21,129 nucleotides of DNA from a virus, in IMG/VR virus record IMGVR_UViG_3300032020_000178, positions 1 through 21,129 of that record; one strand, written 5' to 3'. The translations under genes and the position numbers were made by a program. The notes below the pieces were generated by a model that was not told where the DNA came from, searched no databases, and saw only the letters and a list, made by a program, of their open reading frames with translations. Shown here piece after piece: positions 1 to 7,281 of this stretch; position 1 is the stretch's first letter, and each line of letters opens with the position of its first letter.

Positions 1-242
1 ACCTCCAGCGGCATACTGTAAACGCGGCCCTCGGCAGCGCCCAGGAGAACGCGCCCGTCTTCAGTCACGCCCACCTCCCAATCGTCGGCGTGAGCGACGA
101 TGATGCAGCGCAGCACGGTCTCGCCGTCAATCTCCGACGCTGGGTACAAGTCGCTCCACACCGGATGAAGGACATCATTTGCGTCGTCGTGTTGAAGGAT
201 TGTCTTGTCCTCACCTATCTGGACTGTCCTGATCGCGCCCAT
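1..242 (-). CDS. Unknown virion-cluster protein, 3' part missing at window edge
   Basis: The frame is open from an ATG at 242 to the left edge, giving about 80 residues of an incomplete protein. The ATG abuts the TAG of the upstream 432-aa gene (243-245), consistent with translation coupling in the same leftward operon. The visible part is acidic and mixed alpha/beta in character, with several D/E-rich turns (for example around HDDAND, residues 18-23). It contains no motif I recognise. Its position at the distal end of the structural cluster, after receptor-binding candidates, suggests a virion or tail-associated protein, but that is inference only. A long opposing plus-strand frame covers this stretch and looks like a shadow of the minus-strand genes. 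Confidence 0.7.
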   Translation of the reverse strand, partial: MGAIRTVQIGEDKTILQHDDANDVLHPVWSDLYPASEIDGETVLRCIIVAHADDWEVGVTEDGRVLLGAAEGRVYSMPLE

Positions 243-1541
243 CTAGATCACCGCCTGTGCCGTCTGAATCTGAGGCCACCGTATGCGCGGCCGCCATCCG
301 CCCCGATGTTTCGCGTCCATAGCCCCAGCCTCGGCCCGCCACTGCTTGAGGAGCCCGCTCCACCTGTTCAGCCACTCGCCAGCCTTACGGTTCTTGTCCT
401 CAGCATCGTAGAGCCGCTGGAAGATGCGTCGGCAGGCATGGGCTACCACGTAGTCCAGGTCGCAGGTTGTGGTGGCTATGTCGGTACTGAGGCTGGCGTA
501 GTTCTGCCACTCCTCCGCGTAGACGGGCCAGGGGCTACCCAGAACACCATCAGGCAGGATCAGGTCGTACCCTTCCTGCACCTGCTCGTAGTCATATTCC
601 AGGTCTGGCCCCCGATAGAACTTGTCCACATCGCCGCCCATCCGCTGATAGACGCGTCCTATGCGATCCATCTCCGTGATGCGGGCTGGTAGGCTGATCC
701 GCCTGTCGCCGACACGGACGATGTGAACCGCCACCCAGTAGGTGTCTGCTGTCGCCAGCGCGCCGCCAAGGTGCGGCCTGATCTGGTAACACCCAGAAGG
801 AATCGTGAAGGCCGACTGGAGCATGACCCACTGCTTCTGCGTCGTGTCTGTCGCGCCGCTCTGGAGTGTGATGTTCGCCGAGTTCGTTACGTCGTAGACG
901 GCGAGTGTAGACGTGCCCACGGCTGCCCGTACCAGCACGTTGACGTAGTAGGTGTCGTTAGGCACAACGTTGATGGACGTGGCGGCGTAGGCGTACCCGG
1001 CGGCCCCAGTGTTGTCGGCGAATAGTGCCTGACGAGCGAAGCGCTGGGGGAAGCCTGTGGCATCTGTCTTGGTGGGGGTCACGCTTGAGCCCGTCCAGTA
1101 GGTCGCTATGTCGGCGTTCGCCGTCTCCATGTCGCCGTCCGTGACAAGGGTAAGGACAAACGGCACCCAAGCCCCGCAGTCCACCGTCAAGGCCAGGGCT
1201 ATGTCGTCGTCCACGTAGCTGACGTGGCCGACTTCCGGCAGCCATATCTCCACGATGTCGGCGGCAGCGGGTGTGACCACATCTAGGTCGGGCTCTAAGG
1301 TAACGTTGCCCGTAGCGGGGTTGTAGACATCCGTGAAGGTGTCCTCGTAGGGGTTGGTGGCCTCACTCACGTCCCGAAAGCGCAGGGGCGAGCCCCTGGG
1401 CACCAGCGAGGAAGGGTGTGGCCCCTTCAACACCTGGCTGTCGGTGACGCTCGTTACCGCCGCCGCCGTCGTGGTGTACTTCTTCGCCAGCGGCGTGCGG
1501 TCTATGATGGCGTCGCGGATGACCTCGCGGGTGCTGCTCAC
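243..1541 (-). CDS. Virion structural protein with inserted carbohydrate-binding-type jelly-roll
   Basis: 432 aa from a GTG start whose GTGA overlaps the stop of the 41-aa gene upstream. Three regions are visible: an N-terminal section (about 1-130), a beta-rich module (about 132-278) and a helical, tryptophan-rich C-terminal section (about 300-432). The middle module opens with DGDMETANADIATYW and closes with DTYWVAVHIVRVG. This resembles the start (NGDFE...W) and end strands of CBM4/9-type carbohydrate-binding jelly-rolls. The flanks read like a single structural protein into which the module was inserted. Such domains on virion proteins usually bind surface glycans. The exact role (adaptor, neck or tail protein) is not recognisable. 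The family assignment rests on pattern recognition alone. Confidence 0.75.
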   Translation of the reverse strand: MSSTREVIRDAIIDRTPLAKKYTTTAAAVTSVTDSQVLKGPHPSSLVPRGSPLRFRDVSEATNPYEDTFTDVYNPATGNVTLEPDLDVVTPAAADIVEIWLPEVGHVSYVDDDIALALTVDCGAWVPFVLTLVTDGDMETANADIATYWTGSSVTPTKTDATGFPQRFARQALFADNTGAAGYAYAATSINVVPNDTYYVNVLVRAAVGTSTLAVYDVTNSANITLQSGATDTTQKQWVMLQSAFTIPSGCYQIRPHLGGALATADTYWVAVHIVRVGDRRISLPARITEMDRIGRVYQRMGGDVDKFYRGPDLEYDYEQVQEGYDLILPDGVLGSPWPVYAEEWQNYASLSTDIATTTCDLDYVVAHACRRIFQRLYDAEDKNRKAGEWLNRWSGLLKQWRAEAGAMDAKHRGGWRPRIRWPQIQTAQAVI

Positions 1542-1663
1542 TTGTGAGTGCCCCTAATAGTTCCCTTCTTCTGGGAGGCATAGAAGACCTGCTTGCCCTT
1601 TTTCGCGCCGTAGTGCTTCTGCATAGCGCCCTTGATCTTGCGACCTTTCTTAGTGAGTGGCAT
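1538..1663 (-). CDS. 41-aa basic phage protein (MPLTKKG...KGxxxFYAS type)
   Basis: A short gene: ATG at 1663, TGA at 1538-1540, with GGGGATG upstream as a plausible SD. The product is 41 aa and strongly basic. It starts MPLTKKGRKIKGAMQKHYG and contains KKGKQVFYASQKKGTI. This layout (MPLTKKG, a helix with AMxxxYG, then KGxxVFYASxxKGxI) is one I associate with very small proteins often found next to phage structural genes. Function is unknown to me; the charge suggests nucleic-acid or virion-interior contact. The stop overlaps the GTG of the next gene by four bases, which supports a real coupled gene despite its size. Confidence 0.8.
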   Translation of the reverse strand: MPLTKKGRKIKGAMQKHYGAKKGKQVFYASQKKGTIRGTHK

Positions 1664-1690
1664 GTCTACATCCCCATCTTTACAGGCATC

Positions 1691-2473
1691 CTACGCTCCG
1701 TGCATCTCCATGTGCCGCAACAGCGACCTACGGGGCTGCTTCATCTTTCTCCTGGGCTTCCAGTCACAGTCTGGCCACGGGCAGTTGTACGGTGATAGGA
1801 CGATGTTCGGCGGCCACTCCTTCGGCTTGGTAAACTCCCTGCCATAGACCTCGGCGCTGTCAAGTTCGGGCTTGCCCACAACAGGGGTGCCGTACTCAAT
1901 CTCTCGGTCAACAGTCCCCGTCTCAACTTCGGGAGGGACAAGGGTTACGGTCTGCTGCAACGCATTGGTTACTGGCCCGTCTCGTGCCTTGCCTAGAAGC
2001 TCGCGCTGAAACTGGCGCTCCTCGTCCCGCCGCCGTTCCTGCTCCATGTGCTCTATGGCGTCAAACACGTCACCGTGCCGGTGCTTCATGTGACGGCGCA
2101 TCTGGTAGACGTTGCGTAGATGCGCCGACATGCAGACAGGGAAGCCGTAGCTGTCGTACTCAGGCTGCCTGGCGTCGGGGTGCAACATGCACTTGACGTT
2201 GCCCAACTGGGGCCGAAAGCCAGGGTCGTCAAGAGTATAGGCGGGACGGCCATCATCGAGCCGTTTACGGAGGTGGGAGAGGAGCATGTTGCGGTTACAC
2301 GGCGTAGGTTCCCCAGTGGCCGTGTGGTAGGTCGTCACCCTGCCCGCGCTGTTGATGGTCATGAGGCCAGCTTCAGTCATGCGGGTCTCTTGCGCCTCAC
2401 CCGCACCCAGCTTGGCTAGCTGCTCGATCTGCCGGTCTACCGCTGTCGGTACGTCTTCGGTTGTGGACACCAT
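1691..2473 (-). CDS. Protein with two C2H2-like zinc-finger motifs
   Basis: 260 aa from the ATG at 2473, preceded by AAGGAAC and overlapping the TAA of the upstream gene (TAATG). A longer frame reads further upstream but only as a shadow of that gene. Two putative zinc sites are visible. The first uses C95, C114 and a His-rich helix (H128, H131, H133). The second is a good C-x4-C-x17-H-x3-H pattern at C231, C236, H254 and H258, at the very C-terminus. Between them lies a charged helix (about 138-165, rich in E and R). C2H2 fingers usually bind DNA or RNA, so this could be a regulator or a packaged nucleic-acid-binding protein. Its location among late virion genes is unusual. No family could be named. 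Confidence 0.8.
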   Translation of the reverse strand: MVSTTEDVPTAVDRQIEQLAKLGAGEAQETRMTEAGLMTINSAGRVTTYHTATGEPTPCNRNMLLSHLRKRLDDGRPAYTLDDPGFRPQLGNVKCMLHPDARQPEYDSYGFPVCMSAHLRNVYQMRRHMKHRHGDVFDAIEHMEQERRRDEERQFQRELLGKARDGPVTNALQQTVTLVPPEVETGTVDREIEYGTPVVGKPELDSAEVYGREFTKPKEWPPNIVLSPYNCPWPDCDWKPRRKMKQPRRSLLRHMEMHGA

Positions 2474-2904
2474 TAGAAGTTCCTTTCCACCTTTCCTCTG
2501 GCTCCGAAGGTGCTGGCCCTCTTGCGCCAGCGCCAGTTCTCCTCTTTCTCTGCGAACCACTGGCCCCATAGGTCGGGTGGTTCAATCTCAGACAGGAATG
2601 GGGCTGGTCGGTCCCTTAGATCGTCCGCTATGTCCCGCAACTCCCCGACTGTGTGGAGCACTTCACAGTATCCCGTCCGCTCATTCTGAACGCCGCCTGG
2701 TATGCGGAACTGCGGCGCGGTGAAGTTCTCGACCGGCCCCATGTCCTCGCGGTACTCAGCCAACTTGTCACCCCGATTGACGTAGATGATCTGGTAGCGA
2801 TGCCAGCCCATACCAGGAAGGCCCGTCTGAAGGTTCACCTCCGACAGTTGGAAGGCGGGCTCGTCAGGCGTGATCTCTATCGTCGCTGCCAGGAGCTTCG
2901 GCAC
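2473..2904 (-). CDS. Hypothetical protein, 143 aa
   Basis: The GTG at 2904 is preferred: AGAGG lies six bases upstream, and the frame further upstream is a shadow of the overlapping 56-aa gene. The product begins VPKLLAATIEITPDEPAF and ends with an aromatic/basic tail (WGQWFAEKEENWRWRKRAS, then FGARGKVERNF). The first half looks beta-rich; the end is likely helical. I recognise no domain. It overlaps the 3' end of the 56-aa gene by 41 bases in another frame and shares a TAATG junction with the zinc-finger gene, so it belongs to the same late operon. It could be a small tail or head-completion component, but nothing in the sequence proves this. Confidence 0.75.
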   Translation of the reverse strand: MPKLLAATIEITPDEPAFQLSEVNLQTGLPGMGWHRYQIIYVNRGDKLAEYREDMGPVENFTAPQFRIPGGVQNERTGYCEVLHTVGELRDIADDLRDRPAPFLSEIEPPDLWGQWFAEKEENWRWRKRASTFGARGKVERNF

Positions 2905-3034
2905 TCGATACCTCTGGTTCCTGCTGCTGCCTTTCCAACTCGCGGCGCAGCATGGCGTTCTCCATTTCGAGCAGTCTGACCTTGACGACCTCTTCACCTA
3001 GGAACTGGAGCACCTGCTCAATGCTGACGTTCAC
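2864..3034 (-). CDS. 56-aa coiled-coil-type protein overlapping both neighbours
   Basis: The GTG at 3034 sits in a GTGA overlap with the stop of the S74 fibre gene, and the frame ends in TGA at 2864-2866. The product (starting VNVSIEQVLQFLGEEVVKVR) is mostly predicted helix with heptad-like hydrophobics and a run of E/R/Q (ENAMLRRELERQQQEPE), ending in an acidic tail (SDDRDHA). The last 41 bases overlap the start of the 143-aa gene in a different frame. The gene fills the only stretch of this operon that would otherwise be non-coding. A small coiled coil beside a trimeric fibre could be an assembly partner, but that is speculation. Confidence 0.6.
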   Translation of the reverse strand: MNVSIEQVLQFLGEEVVKVRLLEMENAMLRRELERQQQEPEVSSAEAPGSDDRDHA

Positions 3035-3654
3035 ACGGCTGCCTCAAGTGCCTCCACGCGACCAACCAGGGCCTTCAGCGCAAGTACCGTGTACCCGAAC
3101 GTATTGATCGGGTTAAGGATCGTACCCTTAAAGTGCATCGCCCAGGGTGCATCCTCTGAGACTACACCCGTGTAAACGGTGTCGTGGTCGCCAGTAGACA
3201 TGACATGCTCGCCGCCGTTGCTCCTCTTGTAGCGGAAGTCGTAGACAGGCGTGTTTACGATCTGTTCCAGCACCTTGTCGGCATCGTTACGGATGCCGAG
3301 AATGTTCTTAAACTTCAGCAGCGAAGCCGCAGCAGCCCAGTCACACTCAGCGGCAGCGCCCCCCGACGTAAGTTGCTCGCCGTCCGTGCCGACGCCATCC
3401 GCCCCAGCGGTGATGGTCGAGTTGAACTTCACATCCAGAGCAAAGTCGGCTATGCCGTCGATGTTCAGCGTACCAGCAACTACCTGTAGGCCGCCCGCCG
3501 TTACAGTCACCCCACCTGCCGTCACTGTCAGACCGCCAGCGGGAACCGTGAGATAGGAACCCGTGTCGTTAAGACGAGCAGCCACTGTGCCGTCTACATA
3601 GATGTCCAGGCGGCTGTTAGCCGCATCCCACTTGAATCCTCTTCTCAAGGCCAT
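3031..3654 (-). CDS. Short fibre protein with S74-type intramolecular chaperone
   Basis: 207 aa, ATG at 3654 with AAGGAGG five bases upstream. The N-terminal half carries short beta repeats (GGLTVTAGGVTVTAGGLQVVAG-type, residues 40-61) typical of triple-stranded phage fibres. The C-terminal half from about 111 resembles the S74/endosialidase-type chaperone. It has S111-LLKF-K116-NI in place of the usual S-x4-K-x-NI, then a VLEQIVNTPVYDFRYK segment, a YTGVVSEDAPW segment, and a closing amphipathic helix ALKALVGRVEALE. Members of this family trimerise the fibre and then cut themselves off at the Ser, with the Lys as partner. Both residues appear present, so self-cleavage would leave a spike of only about 110 residues. 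It probably takes part in host recognition or forms a head fibre. Confidence 0.8.
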   Translation of the reverse strand: MALRRGFKWDAANSRLDIYVDGTVAARLNDTGSYLTVPAGGLTVTAGGVTVTAGGLQVVAGTLNIDGIADFALDVKFNSTITAGADGVGTDGEQLTSGGAAAECDWAAAASLLKFKNILGIRNDADKVLEQIVNTPVYDFRYKRSNGGEHVMSTGDHDTVYTGVVSEDAPWAMHFKGTILNPINTFGYTVLALKALVGRVEALEAAV

Positions 3655-3693
3655 GTTTCCTCCTTAGCGGCTAGCGCCGCAGTTGATAAGAAG

Positions 3694-4062
3694 CTACCTC
3701 GGTGTCACCAGACAGTAGATTGCCACGGACGACGTAATAACCCCGCCCGCAGCCGGGGCCGTAACATCGATAGCATCAGCCGCAGCCAGGGTAAGGTTCC
3801 GCGTCGGCTGGTAGAGCGTAGCCTGGGCATTCGCCGTACCCGTGTTGAGCACGGCATCGAAGGCTGCCCCCAGACCACAGTTGAGTGTCGTGGTCACACC
3901 TGTCTGGGTCGGGGCCGCCGAGTAGTTGCAAACCGTGTGAAGCAACTTGTATGCCTGCTTCGCATCGGTGCTGCATGTCTGGGCCGTGTTGGCTGCGCTC
4001 GTCTGGCTGAAGATAACGAGGTTGCCCCAAGGGGTATGCTCTACAGTCTTGGTTATTGCCAT
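3694..4062 (-). CDS. Small beta-rich virion protein, possible capsid decoration protein
   Basis: 122 aa; ATG at 4062 with AAGGAGG a few bases upstream. The sequence is rich in Thr, Ala and Val with alternating patterns (for example ATLYQPTRNLTLAAADAIDVTAPAAGG), suggesting a compact beta-sandwich. It contains four Cys, unusual for this cluster. It starts MAITKTVEHTPWGNLVIF, a style often seen in small capsid or tail accessory proteins that follow the MCP. Together with the lectin-fold gene just upstream and the fibre just downstream, a virion surface role is likely. No specific family is recognised, and decoration protein is an inference from size, composition and position. Confidence 0.75.
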   Translation of the reverse strand: MAITKTVEHTPWGNLVIFSQTSAANTAQTCSTDAKQAYKLLHTVCNYSAAPTQTGVTTTLNCGLGAAFDAVLNTGTANAQATLYQPTRNLTLAAADAIDVTAPAAGGVITSSVAIYCLVTPR

Positions 4063-4083
4063 GAGCCCTCCTTTTGAGAGCTA

Positions 4084-4105
4084 GGGGGCGGTGTTACCCG
4101 CCCCC
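4084..4105 (-). terminator. Strong intergenic hairpin, weak or partial terminator
   Basis: An 8-bp all-GC stem (GGGGGCGG at 4084-4091 paired with CCGCCCCC at 4098-4105) with a six-base loop lies in the 51-base gap between two virion genes. On the minus strand it is followed by TAGCTCTCAAAAGG, which has no U-run, so an efficient intrinsic terminator is unlikely. It may set mRNA stability or lower expression of the downstream fibre genes relative to capsid genes. Confidence 0.5.
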
Positions 4106-4113
4106 AAACCTCA

Positions 4114-4869
4114 CTATCGCGTCCAATCGCGGCTGCCGTTCACCGCGAAGTAGTCGATCTCCAAGACGACAGCAGCAGCGGTGCGGTTCTCGACAAAGAC
4201 GACCGCGTGCTGCACGTCGGCTGGGTTGACGGCGACGCCGACATCCTTGATCAACTTCAGCTTGCCTGCGTCATCCTTCGTCGCCAGGTACACGCGCCCG
4301 CGCCCGTTGGGGTCGATCTCTACGCGGATCACGTCCCACTCATCGGCCACTGGTGCCTGGTAGGCCCTCGTACCGTTAGCGTCGGCGTCACCAGACTTAG
4401 CCGCTGCATCGCCACCCACGGCCCGCCAGTCGTCGGTCGTTCCATCGATGTCGAACTGGAGACCCACCATGCCGCCAGTACCGTTGTAGGTCATGGTGGC
4501 GGTAGCAAACTCCGCTGGCATGACCGGCGTGGTGGCGCTCAGCGTTTCGGTGAAACCCACATAGAGTGACGTTGTGGTGGTCACGTTCGCCAGCTTGACG
4601 CGGGCTTCCATCCAGCAGCCGCCGTCGGCTGGCTTGAACGGGCCGAGGTAGCCACACCAGTTGTCATCGTCCGCCGTGTCGGTCGTGACGGCCAGGATAC
4701 CGCCAGGCTCGTCTACCGTCTGAGCAAATGAACCTTCGTTGACAGACGTGAACATGATCTTGCCCACCATGCCCAGTCCAGTCTCGGCCCAAGCGGCGTT
4801 GGCCTTACCGATGCTCAGAAAGTCCTCAAACTCCCGGAGCCTACCGAAAGTTCCCTGTGAAATTGCCAT
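4114..4869 (-). CDS. Virion protein with concanavalin/LamG-like fold
   Basis: 251 aa; ATG at 4869 with AGGAGAGG upstream. The N-terminus (MAISQGTFGRLREFEDFLSI) looks like a virion anchor. From about residue 50 the sequence has the beta-strand rhythm of a lectin-type jelly-roll: WMEARVKLANVTTTTSLYVGFTE, then YNGTGGMVGLQFDIDGTTDDW, then EWDVIRVEIDPNGRGRVYLA, and a closing EIDYFAVNGSRDW. This order (variation on strand, tolerance to ligand, D-G-x-W turns, final beta-strand) is typical of LamG/concanavalin-like domains. It sits directly after the MCP apart from an HNH gene, so it may decorate the capsid or bind cell-surface sugars. I have not verified homology. Confidence 0.8.
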   Translation of the reverse strand: MAISQGTFGRLREFEDFLSIGKANAAWAETGLGMVGKIMFTSVNEGSFAQTVDEPGGILAVTTDTADDDNWCGYLGPFKPADGGCWMEARVKLANVTTTTSLYVGFTETLSATTPVMPAEFATATMTYNGTGGMVGLQFDIDGTTDDWRAVGGDAAAKSGDADANGTRAYQAPVADEWDVIRVEIDPNGRGRVYLATKDDAGKLKLIKDVGVAVNPADVQHAVVFVENRTAAAVVLEIDYFAVNGSRDWTR

Positions 4870-4882
4870 TGTTCCTCTCCTA

Positions 4883-5413
4883 TCACCCCCGGATAGGGGT
4901 TAACTGTTGCTCCTCAAGTTGACGTATCCGCGCCTCGTAAGGAGCCACGACAAGACGCGGGTTATGCCCATTTCTGGGCATGGCTGCTAGATTCTCAAGG
5001 CGGTTGTCGTCCTTGAGGCCGTTCAGGTGATGCACCACGTAGCCTTCGGGTAGCAAGCCGTGAGCCGCTTCCCAGACCAGACGATGCTCGGCGGTATAAG
5101 CGGCCCCGCCACCGTTACCAGTCTTCGTTCTCACGAAGGTGTAGCCCTGGGCGTGGGTGCGACCGTTGCGCCAGTTGCCATTGTTCTCCGCCCGACGCTT
5201 TTCACCGCGACGACGGTTGCTGCAACGCAGGCAATAGTCAGCGCGACGTACCATTGGCCTGCCGCAGTCTGGACAAGGCTCTCGGTGGTGCCTGTCGTAC
5301 TTTTGGCTCTTCTCGTTAACACGAACCAGTCGGCACGCGGAGCACCAGAGTGCATCGCTGCGCTTGGCCTCGAAGCCACTTCCACACCGCTGACAGAGCA
5401 AGGATGCTACCAC
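4883..5413 (-). CDS. HNH homing-type endonuclease with two zinc ribbons
   Basis: 176 aa from a GTG at 5413 with GAGG seven bases upstream; an in-frame TAG just 5' fixes the start. The N-terminus has two CxxC...CxxC zinc ribbons (C7/C10/C24/C27 and C47/C50/C61/C64). A basic linker leads to the HNH core: AEHRLVWEAAHGLLPEGY, then VVHHLNGLKDDNRLENL (H110, H128, H129, N131, N137, N141). This is the layout of free-standing phage HNH nucleases, which nick or cut DNA lacking the gene and so spread by homing. It interrupts the capsid operon between MCP and the lectin-fold gene. All the main HNH residues are present, so it is probably active. Confidence 0.9.
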   Translation of the reverse strand: MVASLLCQRCGSGFEAKRSDALWCSACRLVRVNEKSQKYDRHHREPCPDCGRPMVRRADYCLRCSNRRRGEKRRAENNGNWRNGRTHAQGYTFVRTKTGNGGGAAYTAEHRLVWEAAHGLLPEGYVVHHLNGLKDDNRLENLAAMPRNGHNPRLVVAPYEARIRQLEEQQLTPIRG

Positions 5414-5426
5414 CTACATACCTCGT

Positions 5427-6302
5427 TCACGAAGTAGGAACTGTCGCGTCCGACTGAATTTCAAACAACCAGTTGCCTGCACTCCGCTCGCCGTAGGCGT
5501 ACTCGTCGTACAGGATCAGCTCGTCGCCCCCACCGCCGCGCTTCTCGTTGCGGACGGTGACGGCACGCGGGCTGCGCCCTTGCACCAGGATGAGCGCCTC
5601 CTTGGCGAAGACCCCGCCCTTGGCGTCGGGCGTACTGTCAACGGTGATGTTCCCGTCCTCGAAGACCTGTGCGCCCCCGATCTGGCCCCGGAAGCCCTCG
5701 CGGAACACGCGGGCCGTCTCGCCCTCGCCCACGACGTAGGTGCCGATACCAGCCTTCAGCTCGTCCTCGATGTCCTTGATCTGATACCCGTGGAGGACGC
5801 AGCGGTAAGGCGGGTTGCCCGGCTCCGTCACGTTCGAGGATATGCGCCGCACCGCCGCTGCGATGTAGCCCGAACTAAGGGTCGTGCCGGTGCCGCACAG
5901 CGATGTGGTGGCACCGTCTATAGCCGTCAGGCCATCCTCGTCCTTCAGCCGCTGGATAGCCTTCTGCGCCAGTCCGCCCAACTGGGCTAGGCCCTTCGGG
6001 TTGATGCGGACCTTCACGCGGTCAGTGATGAAGGTGTGGATGCCTGTAACGGTCGGGGTGATGGTGAGCAGCGTGTCTGAGAGTTGCTGCGGGTTGTCAA
6101 GTTCGGTCTGTTCGGTGATCGCCATCGCTGTGAGGGCGGCGTAACTGATCTCCAGCCATGAGAGGCCGATGCCCTTGCCGAGCGTCTGCCTATCACAGAG
6201 GGCAGGAACCTCGCCCTCGTACTCACGCACACTCCTGGCAGACGACCGAACGCTGTCCAGGGAGTCTGCAAGAGACCCAGTGGTTGTCCATCCAACTGCC
6301 AT
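5427..6302 (-). CDS. Major capsid protein
   Basis: 291 aa; ATG at 6302 with AAGGAG six bases upstream, nine bases after the scaffold stop. Size, position directly after an acidic scaffold-like gene, and composition fit an HK97-fold major capsid protein. Supporting features are an N-terminal arm (1-40), mixed alpha/beta middle with a conserved-looking YRCVLHGYQIKDIEDEL segment (about 164-181), a GGAQVFEDGNI loop, and a C-terminal section reading KGGVFAKEALILVQGR...LILYDEYAYGERSAGNW. The motif of a strand with 'alilv' followed by an arm returning as 'yaygers' is typical of HK97-like capsids in which the C-terminal domain ends near the axial region. Which HK97 subfamily it belongs to cannot be told by eye. 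Confidence 0.85.
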   Translation of the reverse strand: MAVGWTTTGSLADSLDSVRSSARSVREYEGEVPALCDRQTLGKGIGLSWLEISYAALTAMAITEQTELDNPQQLSDTLLTITPTVTGIHTFITDRVKVRINPKGLAQLGGLAQKAIQRLKDEDGLTAIDGATTSLCGTGTTLSSGYIAAAVRRISSNVTEPGNPPYRCVLHGYQIKDIEDELKAGIGTYVVGEGETARVFREGFRGQIGGAQVFEDGNITVDSTPDAKGGVFAKEALILVQGRSPRAVTVRNEKRGGGGDELILYDEYAYGERSAGNWLFEIQSDATVPTS

Positions 6303-6312
6303 GTCTTACTCC

Positions 6313-7221
6313 TTATGCGAGTCCTAGCCGCCGACGCGCTGCCTGGACTTCCTTCTCGGACACGTCCTCGCCAGCGCCGTGTCGGCGTATGGTGTCTTCG
6401 TCGGTTGATGGCTTTGCGGCCGCCCCTTCGGGCTGCTTGGGCGGGATCGCAGCCTGTAGTTTGCGAAGCCCATCCTTCTTGCCCTCTAGGGCCGCCTGAC
6501 CCGCCGCCAACTTGTTCAGGTCCACTACCGCCATCTGATAACCCTGTTCAAGGGCCTTTTCGGTAAGGAGGCCGAACATCTCTTTGAGGAGTGGGGTGCG
6601 GCTGTTTGCGCGATTGCTGGCCTTCAGGGCAGTCGAGAGACGTTCGGCTTCGCCCTCGCCAAAGGTCGCCGTTACGATGTCTTGGCCGGTGAACGCTTCC
6701 TGAAGCTCGCGGTTCCAGGTCATCGCCTGGCCCGCGACCCAGGCATCGCGGTACTGGTCAATCGCCTTGTAAAGCGTGCCCGTGTCGAGGTGGGCTGTAC
6801 CGTCCTCTATGCCCTTCTGCGCGGCGTTCACGACGGAACCGATCTGCCCGATGGCGGCCCGACCGGCTTCCATGACGCGGCTCGTGTCCTCCTGTTGGGC
6901 ACGCAACCGCTCCTGCTCGCTTGCCACCGTGTCCGTTGCGCTCTGCCGTTCACGTCGCAGGAGTTCCTTGAACGTCTCTGACTCCTGCGCCCGCCTGCGG
7001 ATGATCTCGTCTATGACCTCTTGTGGAAGGTCGGCGATGACATCCTCTGGCTTCTCAGGCGGAGCCTCTTTGAGGTGCTCCTCTGCTTCCTCCGGGGCCT
7101 CTGCCTTAGTCTCCGGCGGCTCTGGTGCCTCAGTCCCCGCAGGAACCTCCGGCTCCTCGGTCTCCAAATCCTTCAGCATAGCCTCTGAAAGCTCTGGCAC
7201 TTCCGCTGCTACGTTGACCAT
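6313..7221 (-). CDS. Capsid scaffolding-like protein
   Basis: 302 aa from the ATG at 7221, which has GGGAGGAG directly upstream; a TTG four codons earlier overlaps that SD and is not the start. The N-terminus is very acidic and Pro/Glu-rich (about residues 7-60). A long charged helical region follows (about 65-120, e.g. RAQESETFKELLRRERQSA), then a globular-looking helical part, and a basic C-terminal helix ending VQAARRRLGLA. Acidic, helical, with a basic C-terminal tail that contacts the capsid, and located immediately upstream of the MCP: this is the classic scaffold profile. It is transcribed from, or just beyond, the promoter-hairpin cassette at 7238-7310. No protease domain is visible. 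Confidence 0.8.
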   Translation of the reverse strand: MVNVAAEVPELSEAMLKDLETEEPEVPAGTEAPEPPETKAEAPEEAEEHLKEAPPEKPEDVIADLPQEVIDEIIRRRAQESETFKELLRRERQSATDTVASEQERLRAQQEDTSRVMEAGRAAIGQIGSVVNAAQKGIEDGTAHLDTGTLYKAIDQYRDAWVAGQAMTWNRELQEAFTGQDIVTATFGEGEAERLSTALKASNRANSRTPLLKEMFGLLTEKALEQGYQMAVVDLNKLAAGQAALEGKKDGLRKLQAAIPPKQPEGAAAKPSTDEDTIRRHGAGEDVSEKEVQAARRRLGLA

Positions 7222-7237
7222 GACTCCTCCCAAATAG

Positions 7238-7273
7238 AAAAGAGGCCGGTCCCCGAAAGGACTGGCCCCCTTC
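7238..7273 (-). terminator. Hairpin with U-tract at the 5' end of the scaffold-capsid transcript
   Basis: On the minus strand the stem GGCCAGTCC (7267-7259) pairs with GGACCGGCC (7252-7244) with one G-U pair. The loop contains UUCG, and TCTTTT (7243-7238) follows. It can end transcripts coming from the portal-HNH region. It also begins one or two bases after the predicted start of the promoter at 7282-7310, and it closely resembles the hairpin at 18845-18874. Confidence 0.7.
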
Positions 7274-7281
7274 TGACGGAT

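Noticed and set aside
90-692. 200-codon plus-strand frame at the left end
   Set aside because: Antisense to two coupled minus-strand genes and no recognisable features or SD.
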